A stretch of 64,000 nucleotides of DNA from JAAZMI01 sp964603615 (GTDB taxonomy: Bacteria; Bacillota; Dethiobacteria; DTU022; UBA8154). Numbering within the stretch: position 1 is the first letter of the stretch; each line of letters starts with the position of its first letter. Made by a program: the position numbers and the translations under genes. This document shows, in pieces, positions 8,551 to 17,113 of the stretch. Below the pieces are notes generated by a model that saw only the letters and a list, made by a program, of their open reading frames with translations, was not told where the DNA came from and did not search any database. The stretch spans positions 1-64,000 of the forward strand of contig CAZRVU010000005.1 in NCBI GenBank assembly GCA_964603615.1. The letters run 5' to 3'.

Positions 8551-11205
8551 CTATTGCTTCCCTGTCGCCTGCTGTTCTTTGATCAGCGGGAGAACGCGTG
8601 CCAGGGCTTGTTCAAGTTTTTGCGGGTCCTTGCCGCCTGCCTGGGCCAGATCAGGACGCCCCCCGCCCCCGCCCCCGGTGAGGGCGGCGATCTCTTTAAT
8701 TAGGCGGCCAGCGTGAAAACCCTTTTTTACGAGGTCTGGCGTAACCGCTGCCGCCAGCAGCACTTTGCCGTTAATGATGCTACCAAGGGCAATAATGCCG
8801 CTGCCCATTTTGTCCCGGAAAAAATCGAGATATTCTCTTAAAGTTTCCATATTTTCAGCTTCCACCCGTGCACTGAGGACGGGTATGCCTAAGGAGTGGT
8901 TGGTTTGTTCAAGGATTTGCTCAATTTCCTGTCGTGCCATTTTTTGGGAAAGGTGCTTGAAGGTGCGTTGCAGCTCTTTTTGATCGTTTAGCAGCTCGGA
9001 TAGTTTTTCGGGCAGTTTGTCTGCCGGCACTTTCATCTGATCGGAAATTTCTTTCAAGATTTCATCCTGCCTGGCGAGATGGCGATAAGCACTGGCGCCG
9101 GCCAGGGCCTCGATGCGGCGCACCCCCGCGCCCACGCTGCCCTCCGCCACAATTTTAAAAAGGCCCAGCTCCCCTGTCGCACGGGCGTGCGTGCCCCCGC
9201 AGAGTTCGAGGGAATAATCATCAATTTTTACAAGTCGCACTTTGTCCCCGTACTTTTCATCAAAAAGTGCTGTAGCACCCATCTCCAGGGCTTGCTGCAG
9301 CTCCAGGAAAGAAATATGCACGTTCATGTTCCGGCGCAAAACTTCGTTCACGGTTTCTTCTATCTTTCGCAGCTCTGCCGCAGTCAAACCTGTAAAATGT
9401 GTAAAGTCAAAGCGCAACCTTTCCGGTGTCACCAAAGAACCGGTCTGCTGCACGTGGTCGCCTAAAAGATTTTTTAGGGCACGCTGCAGAAGATGGGTGG
9501 CCGTGTGATGCCCGGCCGTTTCACGGCGGCGATTTTCGTCGACCAGCGCGTCAACTCTTTCGCCGGTGCGGATGCAGCCTTCCGTGATGGTAACGAGATG
9601 CAAAACCTGTTCACCGGGACCGGGGAGGGTATTTTTGACGAGGGCCTTTCCCCCGGCAGCTTTGATGAAGCCCGTGTCCCCTACCTGCCCTCCGCCTTCG
9701 GCATAAAAAGGGGTCTTGTCCAAAATTAGGTAGAAACCGGGGCCCTCCGCTTCCTCACTGGCCTCCGTTACAGGCTCCCCTTTGCGAAGGTCGATGATGG
9801 CCAGCACTTTTCCGGCAGCGCTACACGTTTCGTAGCCAACAAATTCCGTTTTAATCCCCTGCAGCAAAGAAGACAGGGCCGTATCCACAGGAATATGTTC
9901 CTGCATGTTGAAAGCGGCCCGTGCCCTCTCCCTTTGTTGATCGAGAGCAATATTAAAGGCTTTTTCGTCCAGGGACAGCCCTTTTTCTCCTAAAATTTCC
10001 TTCGTTAAATCCAAAGGAAAGCCAAAAGTGTCGTAGAGTTTAAAGGCCACCTCCCCGGGCAAAACTGTTTTATCATCCTGCTGCAACGCGGCAACCTGCT
10101 CTGCCAGGATAGCCGTGCCTTGTTCTAAAGTCTCCATGAAACGCTCTTCTTCTAATTTTACTACGCGACTAATCTGCTTACTTTTCTTTTGCAGTTCGGG
10201 GTAAATATCGCCCATCATCTCTACCACCAGCGGCACCGCTGCAGCTAGCAGCGGCAACTCCAAACCCAGCAACTTGCCATGGCGCATCGCCCGGCGCAAA
10301 ATGCGACGCAAAACATAACCCCGGCCTTCATTGGCGGGGATAATCCCGTCGACCGCCATGAAAACAACGCCGCGCAGGTGTTCGGTAAGCACGCGCAGGG
10401 ATACATCTTTTGTTTCCTCCCGGCCATAGGAGGTTCCCGCCAGGTTGGCAAAGTGATCCACGAGCGGCCTGATCAGATCGATTTCATAAAGGGAGCCAAC
10501 CCCTTGCAGGGCCATGGCCAGCCTCTCCAGGCCTGCGCCGGTATCGATATTTTTTTTTGCCAGGGGTGTATAGCTGCCGTCGGCCTCTTTATTATATTGT
10601 GTGAAAACCAGGTTCCAGATTTCCAGGTAACGATCACAATCACAGCCTACAGCACAATCAGGTCGCCCGCAGCCGTACTGGGGACCGAGATCGTAGTATA
10701 TTTCCGAACAGGGACCACAGGGGCCCAAACCGATTTCCCAAAAGTTGTCTTCCTTGCCCAGGCGGTATATTCTGGCCGGCGGCAAGCCAATCTGATCCTG
10801 CCAGATGGAAAAGGACTCGTCGTCATCTTGATAAATGCTGACATACAGGCGCTCTACGGGAATTTTATAGACCTCTGTGATCAGTTCCCAGGCCCAGGCA
10901 ATAGCTTCCTTTTTAAAATAATCCCCGAAGGAAAAATTGCCGAGCATTTCAAAAAAGGTTGCATGGCGGGCCGTTACCCCCACTTGTTCGATATCCGGAG
11001 TACGGACACATTTTTGGCACGAGGCCACACGCGGGTGCGGCGGCGGTTTTTCGCCGGTAAAAAAAGGTTTTAGCGGTGCCATTCCTGCACCAATCAACAA
11101 AAGTGAGGGATCGTTTTGTGGCACAAGCGAAAAACTAGGAAGAACCAGGTGATCTTTTTCCCGGAAAAAATTTAAAAATGTAGCACGAATTTCGCTGCTT
11201 TTCAT
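8551..11205 (-). CDS. alaS: Alanyl-tRNA synthetase
   Basis: An 884-residue class II synthetase of normal length. The N-terminal catalytic core starts MKSSEIRATFLNFF. The editing domain has the zinc-type motifs HHTATHLL and CGGTHA. The C-Ala domain ends in a glycine-rich segment (TGGGGGGRPDLAQAGG). It charges tRNA-Ala and hydrolyses Ser- and Gly-tRNA-Ala. The ATG follows directly on a TAA that closes an RCC1 relic, with GGAGG about 12 bases upstream. There is no T-box leader ahead of it. It is transcribed toward ireB. Confidence 0.97.
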   Translation of the reverse strand: MKSSEIRATFLNFFREKDHLVLPSFSLVPQNDPSLLLIGAGMAPLKPFFTGEKPPPHPRVASCQKCVRTPDIEQVGVTARHATFFEMLGNFSFGDYFKKEAIAWAWELITEVYKIPVERLYVSIYQDDDESFSIWQDQIGLPPARIYRLGKEDNFWEIGLGPCGPCSEIYYDLGPQYGCGRPDCAVGCDCDRYLEIWNLVFTQYNKEADGSYTPLAKKNIDTGAGLERLAMALQGVGSLYEIDLIRPLVDHFANLAGTSYGREETKDVSLRVLTEHLRGVVFMAVDGIIPANEGRGYVLRRILRRAMRHGKLLGLELPLLAAAVPLVVEMMGDIYPELQKKSKQISRVVKLEEERFMETLEQGTAILAEQVAALQQDDKTVLPGEVAFKLYDTFGFPLDLTKEILGEKGLSLDEKAFNIALDQQRERARAAFNMQEHIPVDTALSSLLQGIKTEFVGYETCSAAGKVLAIIDLRKGEPVTEASEEAEGPGFYLILDKTPFYAEGGGQVGDTGFIKAAGGKALVKNTLPGPGEQVLHLVTITEGCIRTGERVDALVDENRRRETAGHHTATHLLQRALKNLLGDHVQQTGSLVTPERLRFDFTHFTGLTAAELRKIEETVNEVLRRNMNVHISFLELQQALEMGATALFDEKYGDKVRLVKIDDYSLELCGGTHARATGELGLFKIVAEGSVGAGVRRIEALAGASAYRHLARQDEILKEISDQMKVPADKLPEKLSELLNDQKELQRTFKHLSQKMARQEIEQILEQTNHSLGIPVLSARVEAENMETLREYLDFFRDKMGSGIIALGSIINGKVLLAAAVTPDLVKKGFHAGRLIKEIAALTGGGGGGRPDLAQAGGKDPQKLEQALARVLPLIKEQQATGKQ

Positions 11206-11688
11206 TTACTTTGCAGGCCTCCCGCTTTTTGTCAAAATAATTATATCTGCAATTTTCCAGCATGTCAATTGAAAGGAAATTTTTAGGCTGCGCCTCCTCC
11301 CGGGCATAGGGCTAATAAAAAAATAAGGGCCCGTGCTGCCCCAGGCCCAAACCGTGCCGTCAGCTTTTAAGGCCAGCGAGTGGGAAAGGCCGGCGGCAAG
11401 CTGTTGAATCGCTATGTACTTTGCTGTTTCCGGCACCGCCCAGTCTAATGTTGCCCTGTAGATCGTGTTCCCGTTTATTCTCCCGTTTGTTACGATGAAA
11501 AGCTCATAGCTACCGGTTTCTTGGTTTTTTTTAAACCACAGGGAGCCATCGTCTAACCACAAGGCGCCGCCGGTGTCTAGAGCAAGCCCCACCCCCACCT
11601 CAAGCACATCCAGAACCCTTAAATACATCCAGGGCCCTAGATTCCCGCCTAGATCTGACCATGATTTTATCCAAAACTGCTTACCTTG
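11206..11688 (-). pseudogene. Relic of an RCC1-repeat protein
   Basis: The frame between a TAG (11691-11689) and the TAA at the alaS start reads through protein-like sequence. It contains one clear RCC1-type repeat (AGLSHSLALKADGTVWAWG) and a WLDDGSLWF segment that may be another. The protein-like sequence extends upstream of the first ATG (11628) to the in-frame TAG, and after WAWG it turns into unrelated basic sequence. RCC1-repeat proteins of Clostridia are normally large, secreted and multi-repeat, so this is a decayed fragment. A small expressed protein from 11628 cannot be excluded. Confidence 0.65.
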
Positions 11689-11743
11689 CTAGGGCCTTGC
11701 CAGGCGCGGCCTTACCCCCTAAGATGCAATCCAGTTAAGGCCG

Positions 11744-12631
11744 TTATCCTGAGCGCCGGCGTAGGATCCCTGCTTCGAATCTATCACTTAAAAAGGTAGA
11801 ACCAAGTATGAGCGTGCCTCCTGCTATTTGCAGGAAATTCATACCCTCTCCTAAAAAAAGCGCAGCAATGATCACTGCAGAAACAGGATCAATATAGCTT
11901 AATATAGCTATCGTTTGCCCTTTTAACCCCTTAATTGCTGTAAAATATAAAAAATAAGCTATCCCCGTATGGAGAATGCCCACCACAAAAATCAAAAAAA
12001 GCGAATTTGCATTGGCGCCAGCAAAGCTTAGTCCGTCCTTGAAAGCCACATAAGGTAAGAGCACCACAACTGCGCTTATCAATTGAATCAACGTTGTTTC
12101 AAAGCCAGAAGGATTATTGACATATTTATTCATCAAGACAACGCTGGCATAGAATACCGCAGCTAAAAGTCCATAGGTGATCCCGAGGGTATGATTATAG
12201 GAATAGTCAAGGCTGCTGTTACCGGCTTTAACGATCATAAACAGGCCAAACAAAGCTATAAAAACACAGGCCACCCTAATGGGTGTCAGTTTTTCCTTTA
12301 AAACCAGCGGTGCTAAAATTATAACGAAAATGGGCGCAAAGTAATAGGCAAGGGTAGCATTGGCGATGCTGGTATAGCCATAGGCTTGAAATAAAAGGAT
12401 CCAATTAATACCGAGAGCTGCACCGGATATGGATAAAAACAGGATATTTCTTTTGAACAACCCCGGGGAAGTTGTTTTTTTGAGAAAGAAACTAATACCT
12501 AGTAGGAAAATACTGCCGATTACCGCCCTTAAAAGGGCGATTTCGGCGGAAGATAGCTCAATGTTTCTGATGAAAGCCCCGATGCTGCCAAAAACGATCA
12601 TAACTGCTACAACTGTTATTTTTGCGTTCAT
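11744..12631 (-). CDS. DMT-superfamily (EamA) transporter
   Basis: A 295-residue protein with about ten hydrophobic helices arranged as two EamA halves, starting MNAKITVVAVMIVFGSIGAF and including YYFAPIFVIILAPLVLKEKLTP, a typical EamA half-end. Members export or import amino acids and other metabolites; the substrate cannot be read from sequence. The ATG lies 22 bases after the icd stop with GGGGTG between, so it is probably co-transcribed with icd. Its neighbour on the other side is the RCC1 relic. Confidence 0.88.
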   Translation of the reverse strand: MNAKITVVAVMIVFGSIGAFIRNIELSSAEIALLRAVIGSIFLLGISFFLKKTTSPGLFKRNILFLSISGAALGINWILLFQAYGYTSIANATLAYYFAPIFVIILAPLVLKEKLTPIRVACVFIALFGLFMIVKAGNSSLDYSYNHTLGITYGLLAAVFYASVVLMNKYVNNPSGFETTLIQLISAVVVLLPYVAFKDGLSFAGANANSLFLIFVVGILHTGIAYFLYFTAIKGLKGQTIAILSYIDPVSAVIIAALFLGEGMNFLQIAGGTLILGSTFLSDRFEAGILRRRSG

Positions 12632-12653
12632 TTTAGCACCCCAAAATAAAATA

Positions 12654-13649
12654 TCACATTTTTTCGATGATGGCTGCCGTCATCTCCGAGGTGGTTGACG
12701 TCCCGCCCAGATCATAAGTTACCTTTTTACCCCCGGCAAGCACTGCCGCCAGGGCAGAATGGATTTTTTGGGCTGTTTCTTCCTCTCCCAAATGGGTCAG
12801 CATCATCACCGCAGAGAGAATAGTAGCCGTGGGGTTAACTTTATCTAGTCCAGTATATTTTGGGGCACTGCCGTGTACAGGTTCAAACACCGCAATCTCT
12901 TTACCCAGGTTGGCCCCGGGAGCCACTCCCAACCCGCCGACCAGACCAGCGCAAAGATCGGAGAGTATATCGCCATAGAGATTGGGCATAACCATAACAT
13001 CGTAGAGTTCGGGCTTCTTTACCAATTGCATGCTCATATTATCGACGATGCGATCTTCAAATTCGATATCCGGATATTCCCGTGCCATCTCCCTTGCTAC
13101 ATTTAGAAAAAGACCATCGGTACACTTCATTATATTTGCTTTGTGTACGGCGGTAACTTTTTTGCGCTTGTGTTTGCGGGCATAATCAAAGGCAAAGCGG
13201 ACAATGCGTTCCGATCCCCGGCGCGTAATGATCTTGATGCTTTCCGCAGCATCCTCGCCAACCATATGCTCAATCCCCATATAAAGATCCTCTGTATTTT
13301 CCCTGACCACCACCAGATCAATATTGTCATAGCGGCCGGGGATCCCCGGGTACGATTTTGCCGGGCGCAGGTTGACATAAAGATCGAGCTCCTTGCGCAA
13401 AGCCACGTTGACACTGCGGAAACCTTCTCCAATTGGGGTGGTCAACGGGCCTTTCAGGGCCACTTTATTGTGCCGGATGGAGGCAAGGACGTCCTCTGGC
13501 AAAACGCTGCCGCTTTGCTCAAAAGTTTTTAAACCAGCTTCCCTAATTTCCCATTCTATGGGTGCACCTGCCGCCTCAAATATTTTAACGACAGAATTAA
13601 TAAGTTCCGGGCCTGTCCCATCGCCGGGGATTAATGTAACTTTATGCAT
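12654..13649 (-). CDS. icd: Isocitrate dehydrogenase (short, IDH3/IPMDH-like type)
   Basis: A 331-residue beta-decarboxylating dehydrogenase making 2-oxoglutarate from isocitrate. The isocitrate-type substrate motif is present (FRSVNVALRKELDLYVNLRP; Ser79, Asn81, Arg85, Arg95), with Arg116, Tyr123, Lys170 and metal aspartates 203, 227 and 231. The cofactor loop reads HGSAPKYTG: Lys264 and Tyr265 match E. coli NADP enzyme residues 344-345, where NAD enzymes usually have Asp-Ile, and Tyr312 may match Tyr391. A strong AGGAGG precedes the ATG. Annotation by similarity would probably say NAD-dependent; the loop argues for NADP. Confidence 0.9.
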   Translation of the reverse strand: MHKVTLIPGDGTGPELINSVVKIFEAAGAPIEWEIREAGLKTFEQSGSVLPEDVLASIRHNKVALKGPLTTPIGEGFRSVNVALRKELDLYVNLRPAKSYPGIPGRYDNIDLVVVRENTEDLYMGIEHMVGEDAAESIKIITRRGSERIVRFAFDYARKHKRKKVTAVHKANIMKCTDGLFLNVAREMAREYPDIEFEDRIVDNMSMQLVKKPELYDVMVMPNLYGDILSDLCAGLVGGLGVAPGANLGKEIAVFEPVHGSAPKYTGLDKVNPTATILSAVMMLTHLGEEETAQKIHSALAAVLAGGKKVTYDLGGTSTTSEMTAAIIEKM

Positions 13650-13751
13650 GATTTTACCTCCTGGGAATATTTATTGTTTTGGTAACTACATTTTCAAAAA
13701 TAGCGTTGCCTTTTGCAGTGGAATCAGCAACCTGTTTCTTTGTGAATCCAT

Positions 13752-14366
13752 CTAGCACGTTGGAAATCCTTTTTCCGGCTGGAGAACCCCTAAAAGATCG
13801 GGTTCTCTATAAATCCACCTGTAGCGCTGATAAATACGTTCTACCTTAAGGACAAAAAAACGGGTTTCAGGAAAGGGTATATTGTGTATTGTTTCTAGCC
13901 GGCCATCCCAAACCCCTTTTTGCAACCAGTGGCGGACGTAATTTGGGCCACTGTTATAAGCGGCCAGGGCAGCAAAAACATTGCCTTCAAACTGCTCTAA
14001 TAGATCGCCTAAATACCGCGTTCCGATGGCAATGTTTGCCCGGGGTTCAAAAAGCTGCTCTGCAGTAAAATCCTCCAGATCGAGCTTTCCTGCTACCCAT
14101 AAACCTGTTTCCGGCATAATTTGCATTAGCCCTCGCGCGCCTTTGTTGGAAAGCGCCTTTTCATCAAAACTGCTCTCCACATAGATCACGGCAACGATTA
14201 GCAGCGGTTCCAGGTTGTTGCTGCGAGCCCCGGCCAGGATAATTGGGCGATGGTGAAAAGGATAAGCCCGCCGTGCAAGATAAGGCGCTGTTGATATTAA
14301 TAAGCACAAGGCTAGCAAAAAAAGAAAAAAAGAAAGGAAGCGACGAGATATTTTAATTTTTAACAA
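13752..14366 (-). CDS. Membrane-anchored lytic transglycosylase (Slt family)
   Basis: A 204-residue protein with an N-terminal membrane anchor (about 10-30) and a lysozyme-like SLT domain. The catalytic glutamate is Glu64 in VIYVESSFD, followed by GARGLMQIMPETG and AALAAYNSGP, the classic motifs of this family. It cleaves peptidoglycan to anhydromuropeptides outside the membrane. The start is TTG at 14366 with AGGGG about 11 bases upstream. It follows coaE, as similar genes do in many Clostridia. The role, growth or sporulation, is unknown. Confidence 0.92.
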   Translation of the reverse strand: MLKIKISRRFLSFFLFLLALCLLISTAPYLARRAYPFHHRPIILAGARSNNLEPLLIVAVIYVESSFDEKALSNKGARGLMQIMPETGLWVAGKLDLEDFTAEQLFEPRANIAIGTRYLGDLLEQFEGNVFAALAAYNSGPNYVRHWLQKGVWDGRLETIHNIPFPETRFFVLKVERIYQRYRWIYREPDLLGVLQPEKGFPTC

Positions 14367-14386
14367 CAGTAAAAAGCACCCCTAAC

Positions 14387-14406
14387 CCGGACCCGGCCCG
14401 GTCCGG
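14387..14406 (-). other. GC-rich hairpin between coaE and the transglycosylase
   Basis: A perfect 7-bp stem CCGGACC/GGTCCGG encloses a six-base loop. On the transcribed strand a T5 run lies about ten bases beyond the stem, too far for a standard intrinsic terminator. It may be a weak terminator or mRNA processing site limiting read-through from coaE. Nothing else is visible in the 198 bases between these genes. Confidence 0.4.
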
Positions 14407-14564
14407 CCGGAACTAAAAAGTTGGCCTTCAAAATGGCACCTGCAGGATAATAAATACATCCTGGTTTATGCCGCCGTTTGCCCTGGTTTTTCAAAAAATA
14501 AAGCGCTGGGACGGTAACAGGAGATGTGCTTTTGCGGTTCCCTTTTGTGTTCCCTTTTGCGCTC

Positions 14565-15164
14565 CTAGATCTTTTGTAGTTTTTCCCAAAGTTGATCCAC
14601 CTGCCTGCGCAGGGAATCCCTGCTGCTATCATTAGCGAGAACAAAGTCGGCCGCCATAACTTTTTTCCACAGATCCATTTGCGCATTAATGCGCCGCAAC
14701 GCTTCTTCCCTGGCCAAACCGTTTCTTTCCAACAGCCGCGTGACCTGGTTTTCCTCACGGGAAGCAACCACGGCAACATAATCCACCAGTTTTTCCATAC
14801 CAGCCTCAAAAAGAAGCGGCACGTCCCAAACTTGTATTTTTTGCGGGCTGCTTTGTGCCAGTTCCTCGCTCTGTGTTAAAAAAAGGTTGCGCACCCGGGG
14901 GTGGATGAGCGCATTCAACTGTTGCCGGGCAGGCCGGTCTTTAAAAACCCGCGCCGCAATTTTTGTGCGGTCCAGGCTGCCGTCCTCCAGTAAAATGCCC
15001 TTCCCAAGCCAGTTTACGATCTCTACCCAGGCCGGTTCACCCGGCTGGACCACCTCCCTGGCCAACCGGTCGGCATCGATAATCAAGGCTCCTTTCTGGG
15101 AGAGCATCTGCGCAGCCGTAGTTTTCCCACAGGCGATACCTCCCGTCAGCCCTAACTTGAGCAT
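14565..15164 (-). CDS. coaE: Dephospho-CoA kinase
   Basis: A 199-residue P-loop kinase (GLTGGIACGKTT at residues 5-16) catalysing the last step of CoA synthesis in the cytoplasm. The family motifs DADRLAREVVQPGEPAW and HPRVR are present. AGGGG precedes the ATG. polA-mutM-ytaF-coaE is the same order as in B. subtilis. Another window gene, coaBC, supplies an earlier step of the same pathway. Confidence 0.96.
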   Translation of the reverse strand: MLKLGLTGGIACGKTTAAQMLSQKGALIIDADRLAREVVQPGEPAWVEIVNWLGKGILLEDGSLDRTKIAARVFKDRPARQQLNALIHPRVRNLFLTQSEELAQSSPQKIQVWDVPLLFEAGMEKLVDYVAVVASREENQVTRLLERNGLAREEALRRINAQMDLWKKVMAADFVLANDSSRDSLRRQVDQLWEKLQKI

Positions 15165-15196
15165 TTTTTTCCCCTTTTATTAAAATTTTTGCGGCA

Positions 15197-15922
15197 TTAA
15201 AATCCACCCCACAGTATATTCAATAAACCCAAGAAAATCAACAGCCCCCCGGATAAAAGGTTTGCCGGTAAAACGCTTAACTTTCCCCCGTAAATATTTC
15301 CGCTCCAAAGACCTAGACTGATAAAAATAAATTTGCTCAAGCCGACCGCAGCGGTAGTAAGCCATAGGTTAAAACCAGACAGGGCCGCTGCAAAACCAGC
15401 GCCGAAAGCATCGCAGGCCAGGGCAAACCCCAGCAAAGCAGCTTCGCCCAAGCTGATGATCCCCGAATGATCGAGATCGGCTATCTGCGGCTCAAAGATA
15501 ACCTTTGGCAAATAATGCAGGTAGCGCAGTTTCGCTGTCCTTTCTGGATCGACGCTCTGGCTGTAGCTGGAGCTGGCTGCCTGCCCGGCCGGAGCGGGGC
15601 TTCTGCTACCTGCTTCTTCATGTATATGCCGCCGGCACCGCTTTAAGATCTTTTTATGATCAATATCCATCCCCTGCCAGACAATCCAGCACCCTAAAAC
15701 AATCAAGATCCCGCCGCCCAAAAAACGGGCCAGGTATAAGGAAACAAAATGTTTAAAAGTCCAGCCCAGGAACATGGCCAGCCCCATTGTCAATGCCGAG
15801 GAAAGGGAGATCACCATTAATGATAAAAATGGGATGCGCAGGTTACGGACCCCATAAGAAAAACCCGCGCCCAAACCATCCATACTGACGGCAACGCATA
15901 ATAACAACAACCGGACAAACAC
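15197..15922 (-). CDS. ytaF: YtaF sporulation membrane protein (MntP-like)
   Basis: A 241-residue protein with two three-helix halves, each with an Asp-containing motif (SMDGLGAGFSYG and ACDAFGAGFAA). A hydrophilic loop (about 90-150) separates them. This layout is that of YtaF, related to the MntP manganese exporter family. YtaF is linked to sporulation in Bacillus, with unclear transport function. The start is GTG at 15922 with GGAGG seven bases upstream. The conserved position between mutM and coaE supports the name. Confidence 0.9.
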   Translation of the reverse strand: MFVRLLLLCVAVSMDGLGAGFSYGVRNLRIPFLSLMVISLSSALTMGLAMFLGWTFKHFVSLYLARFLGGGILIVLGCWIVWQGMDIDHKKILKRCRRHIHEEAGSRSPAPAGQAASSSYSQSVDPERTAKLRYLHYLPKVIFEPQIADLDHSGIISLGEAALLGFALACDAFGAGFAAALSGFNLWLTTAAVGLSKFIFISLGLWSGNIYGGKLSVLPANLLSGGLLIFLGLLNILWGGF

Positions 15923-16113
15923 CGCAGCACCTCCATTTTAAGTTACAATATTCTATGGAAGTGGCGGTGTTTTTGGTGCTTGTCCCGGGTTGCAATGCAA
16001 TCCGGCCTTTGTGCTTACAATGGTTTGGCTGCAAAAGGTCTCTATTTCAAACTCGAGCAGGTTCTACTTTCATTTTTAAGTGCCTTTTTGCAATGAACTG
16101 CTTATACCTTTCT

Positions 16114-16956
16114 TTAAAGTTCAAAGCGAAGCGGCTGGCAGCCAGGGCAAAGATAGGTACCCCGGCCGGCAATTACGCAGCGCACTACGGTGCTGTGGCA
16201 GCGCGGGCATTTTTCGCCCGCCCGGCGGTAAACCTGCAGCATCTTTTGAAATCCCCCGGGCCGGCCCTGAAGATCTTTATAATTGGAAACACTGGTGCCT
16301 CTAGAGGCAATACCTTGCTGCAAAATGTAGCGCATTGCTTCCCAGAGGGAAAATCTTTCCTGCCGGCTTAAAGCACCCACTTTTTTAGCCGGGTGAATCC
16401 CCGCCCGGAAAAGGGTTTCATCCGTGTAGATATTGCCCAGCCCCGCGATATTTTTCTGGTTCAGAAGAAATGATTTGATGCTCCCTCTGGGTTTCTGTTC
16501 CAAAAGGTAACAGAATTGATCGAAGGCAAAATCCGCCGCCAGGGGATCGGGGCCCAAGAGAAAGGGTTTGGTTTGTGGCAATTCCCGTTCATCCCAGAGC
16601 CGAAAAGTTCCGAATTTGCGCACGTCCTGGAAATGAAGCCCGGCAGGACCGCTCAAGTTAAAAACGGCTCCCGTATATTTATCCGGCAACGGGAGGGCCG
16701 CCGGATAAAATAAAAGAGCACCGGTCATGCGCAGGTGTATCTCCAATATTTTTTGGCCACTTAAATAAAATAGAATGTACTTGCCCTTCCTTTGTATTTC
16801 CCGCACGGCCCGGCCACAAACCTGCCGGCAAAACTCGGCGGAAGGGACCCCGCAAAGCATTTTTTCCCAGAAAAATTTCAGGTTGAGGATCTCTTTTCCG
16901 GTCAGACATTTTTGCAGATCCCGGACGAGGCATTCCACCTCCGGCAACTCCGGCAT
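16114..16956 (-). CDS. mutM: Formamidopyrimidine-DNA glycosylase (MutM/Fpg)
   Basis: A 280-residue base-excision repair enzyme that removes 8-oxoguanine and nicks the strand. The mature N-terminus PELPEVE supplies catalytic Pro and Glu, the lysine motif RKGKYILFYL is near residue 57, and the C-terminal zinc finger has CPRC and CPGC. AAGGTG precedes the ATG. It lies directly downstream of polA, sharing a repair theme, although the junction is cut by the assembly gap. Confidence 0.96.
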   Translation of the reverse strand: MPELPEVECLVRDLQKCLTGKEILNLKFFWEKMLCGVPSAEFCRQVCGRAVREIQRKGKYILFYLSGQKILEIHLRMTGALLFYPAALPLPDKYTGAVFNLSGPAGLHFQDVRKFGTFRLWDERELPQTKPFLLGPDPLAADFAFDQFCYLLEQKPRGSIKSFLLNQKNIAGLGNIYTDETLFRAGIHPAKKVGALSRQERFSLWEAMRYILQQGIASRGTSVSNYKDLQGRPGGFQKMLQVYRRAGEKCPRCHSTVVRCVIAGRGTYLCPGCQPLRFEL

Positions 16957-17013
16957 GGCAGGGCACCTTCTTTCTATCCCGAAAAGATTGGTTCCGGGAC
17001 AATAAAATAAGGG

Positions 17014-17113
17014 NNNNNNNNNNNNNNNNNNNNNNNNNNNNNNNNNNNNNNNNNNNNNNNNNNNNNNNNNNNNNNNNNNNNNNNNNNNNNNNNNNNNNNN
17101 NNNNNNNNNNNNN
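17014..17113. other. Assembly gap (100 Ns)
   Basis: Exactly 100 N characters, the conventional placeholder for a scaffold gap of unknown length. It covers the 3' end of polA and part of the spacer before mutM. Coordinates beyond it are therefore nominal, and any translation through it is meaningless. Confidence 0.99.

Noticed and set aside
14360..14809. A 149-codon minus-strand open frame overlapping coaE
   Set aside because: It is a frame shadow of coaE, which has clear kinase motifs in the other frame; its residues are Trp/Arg-rich with no family resemblance.
16974..17113. C-terminal extension of PolA reading through the Ns
   Set aside because: Translation across an unknown gap is meaningless and the residues after it have no PolA similarity.
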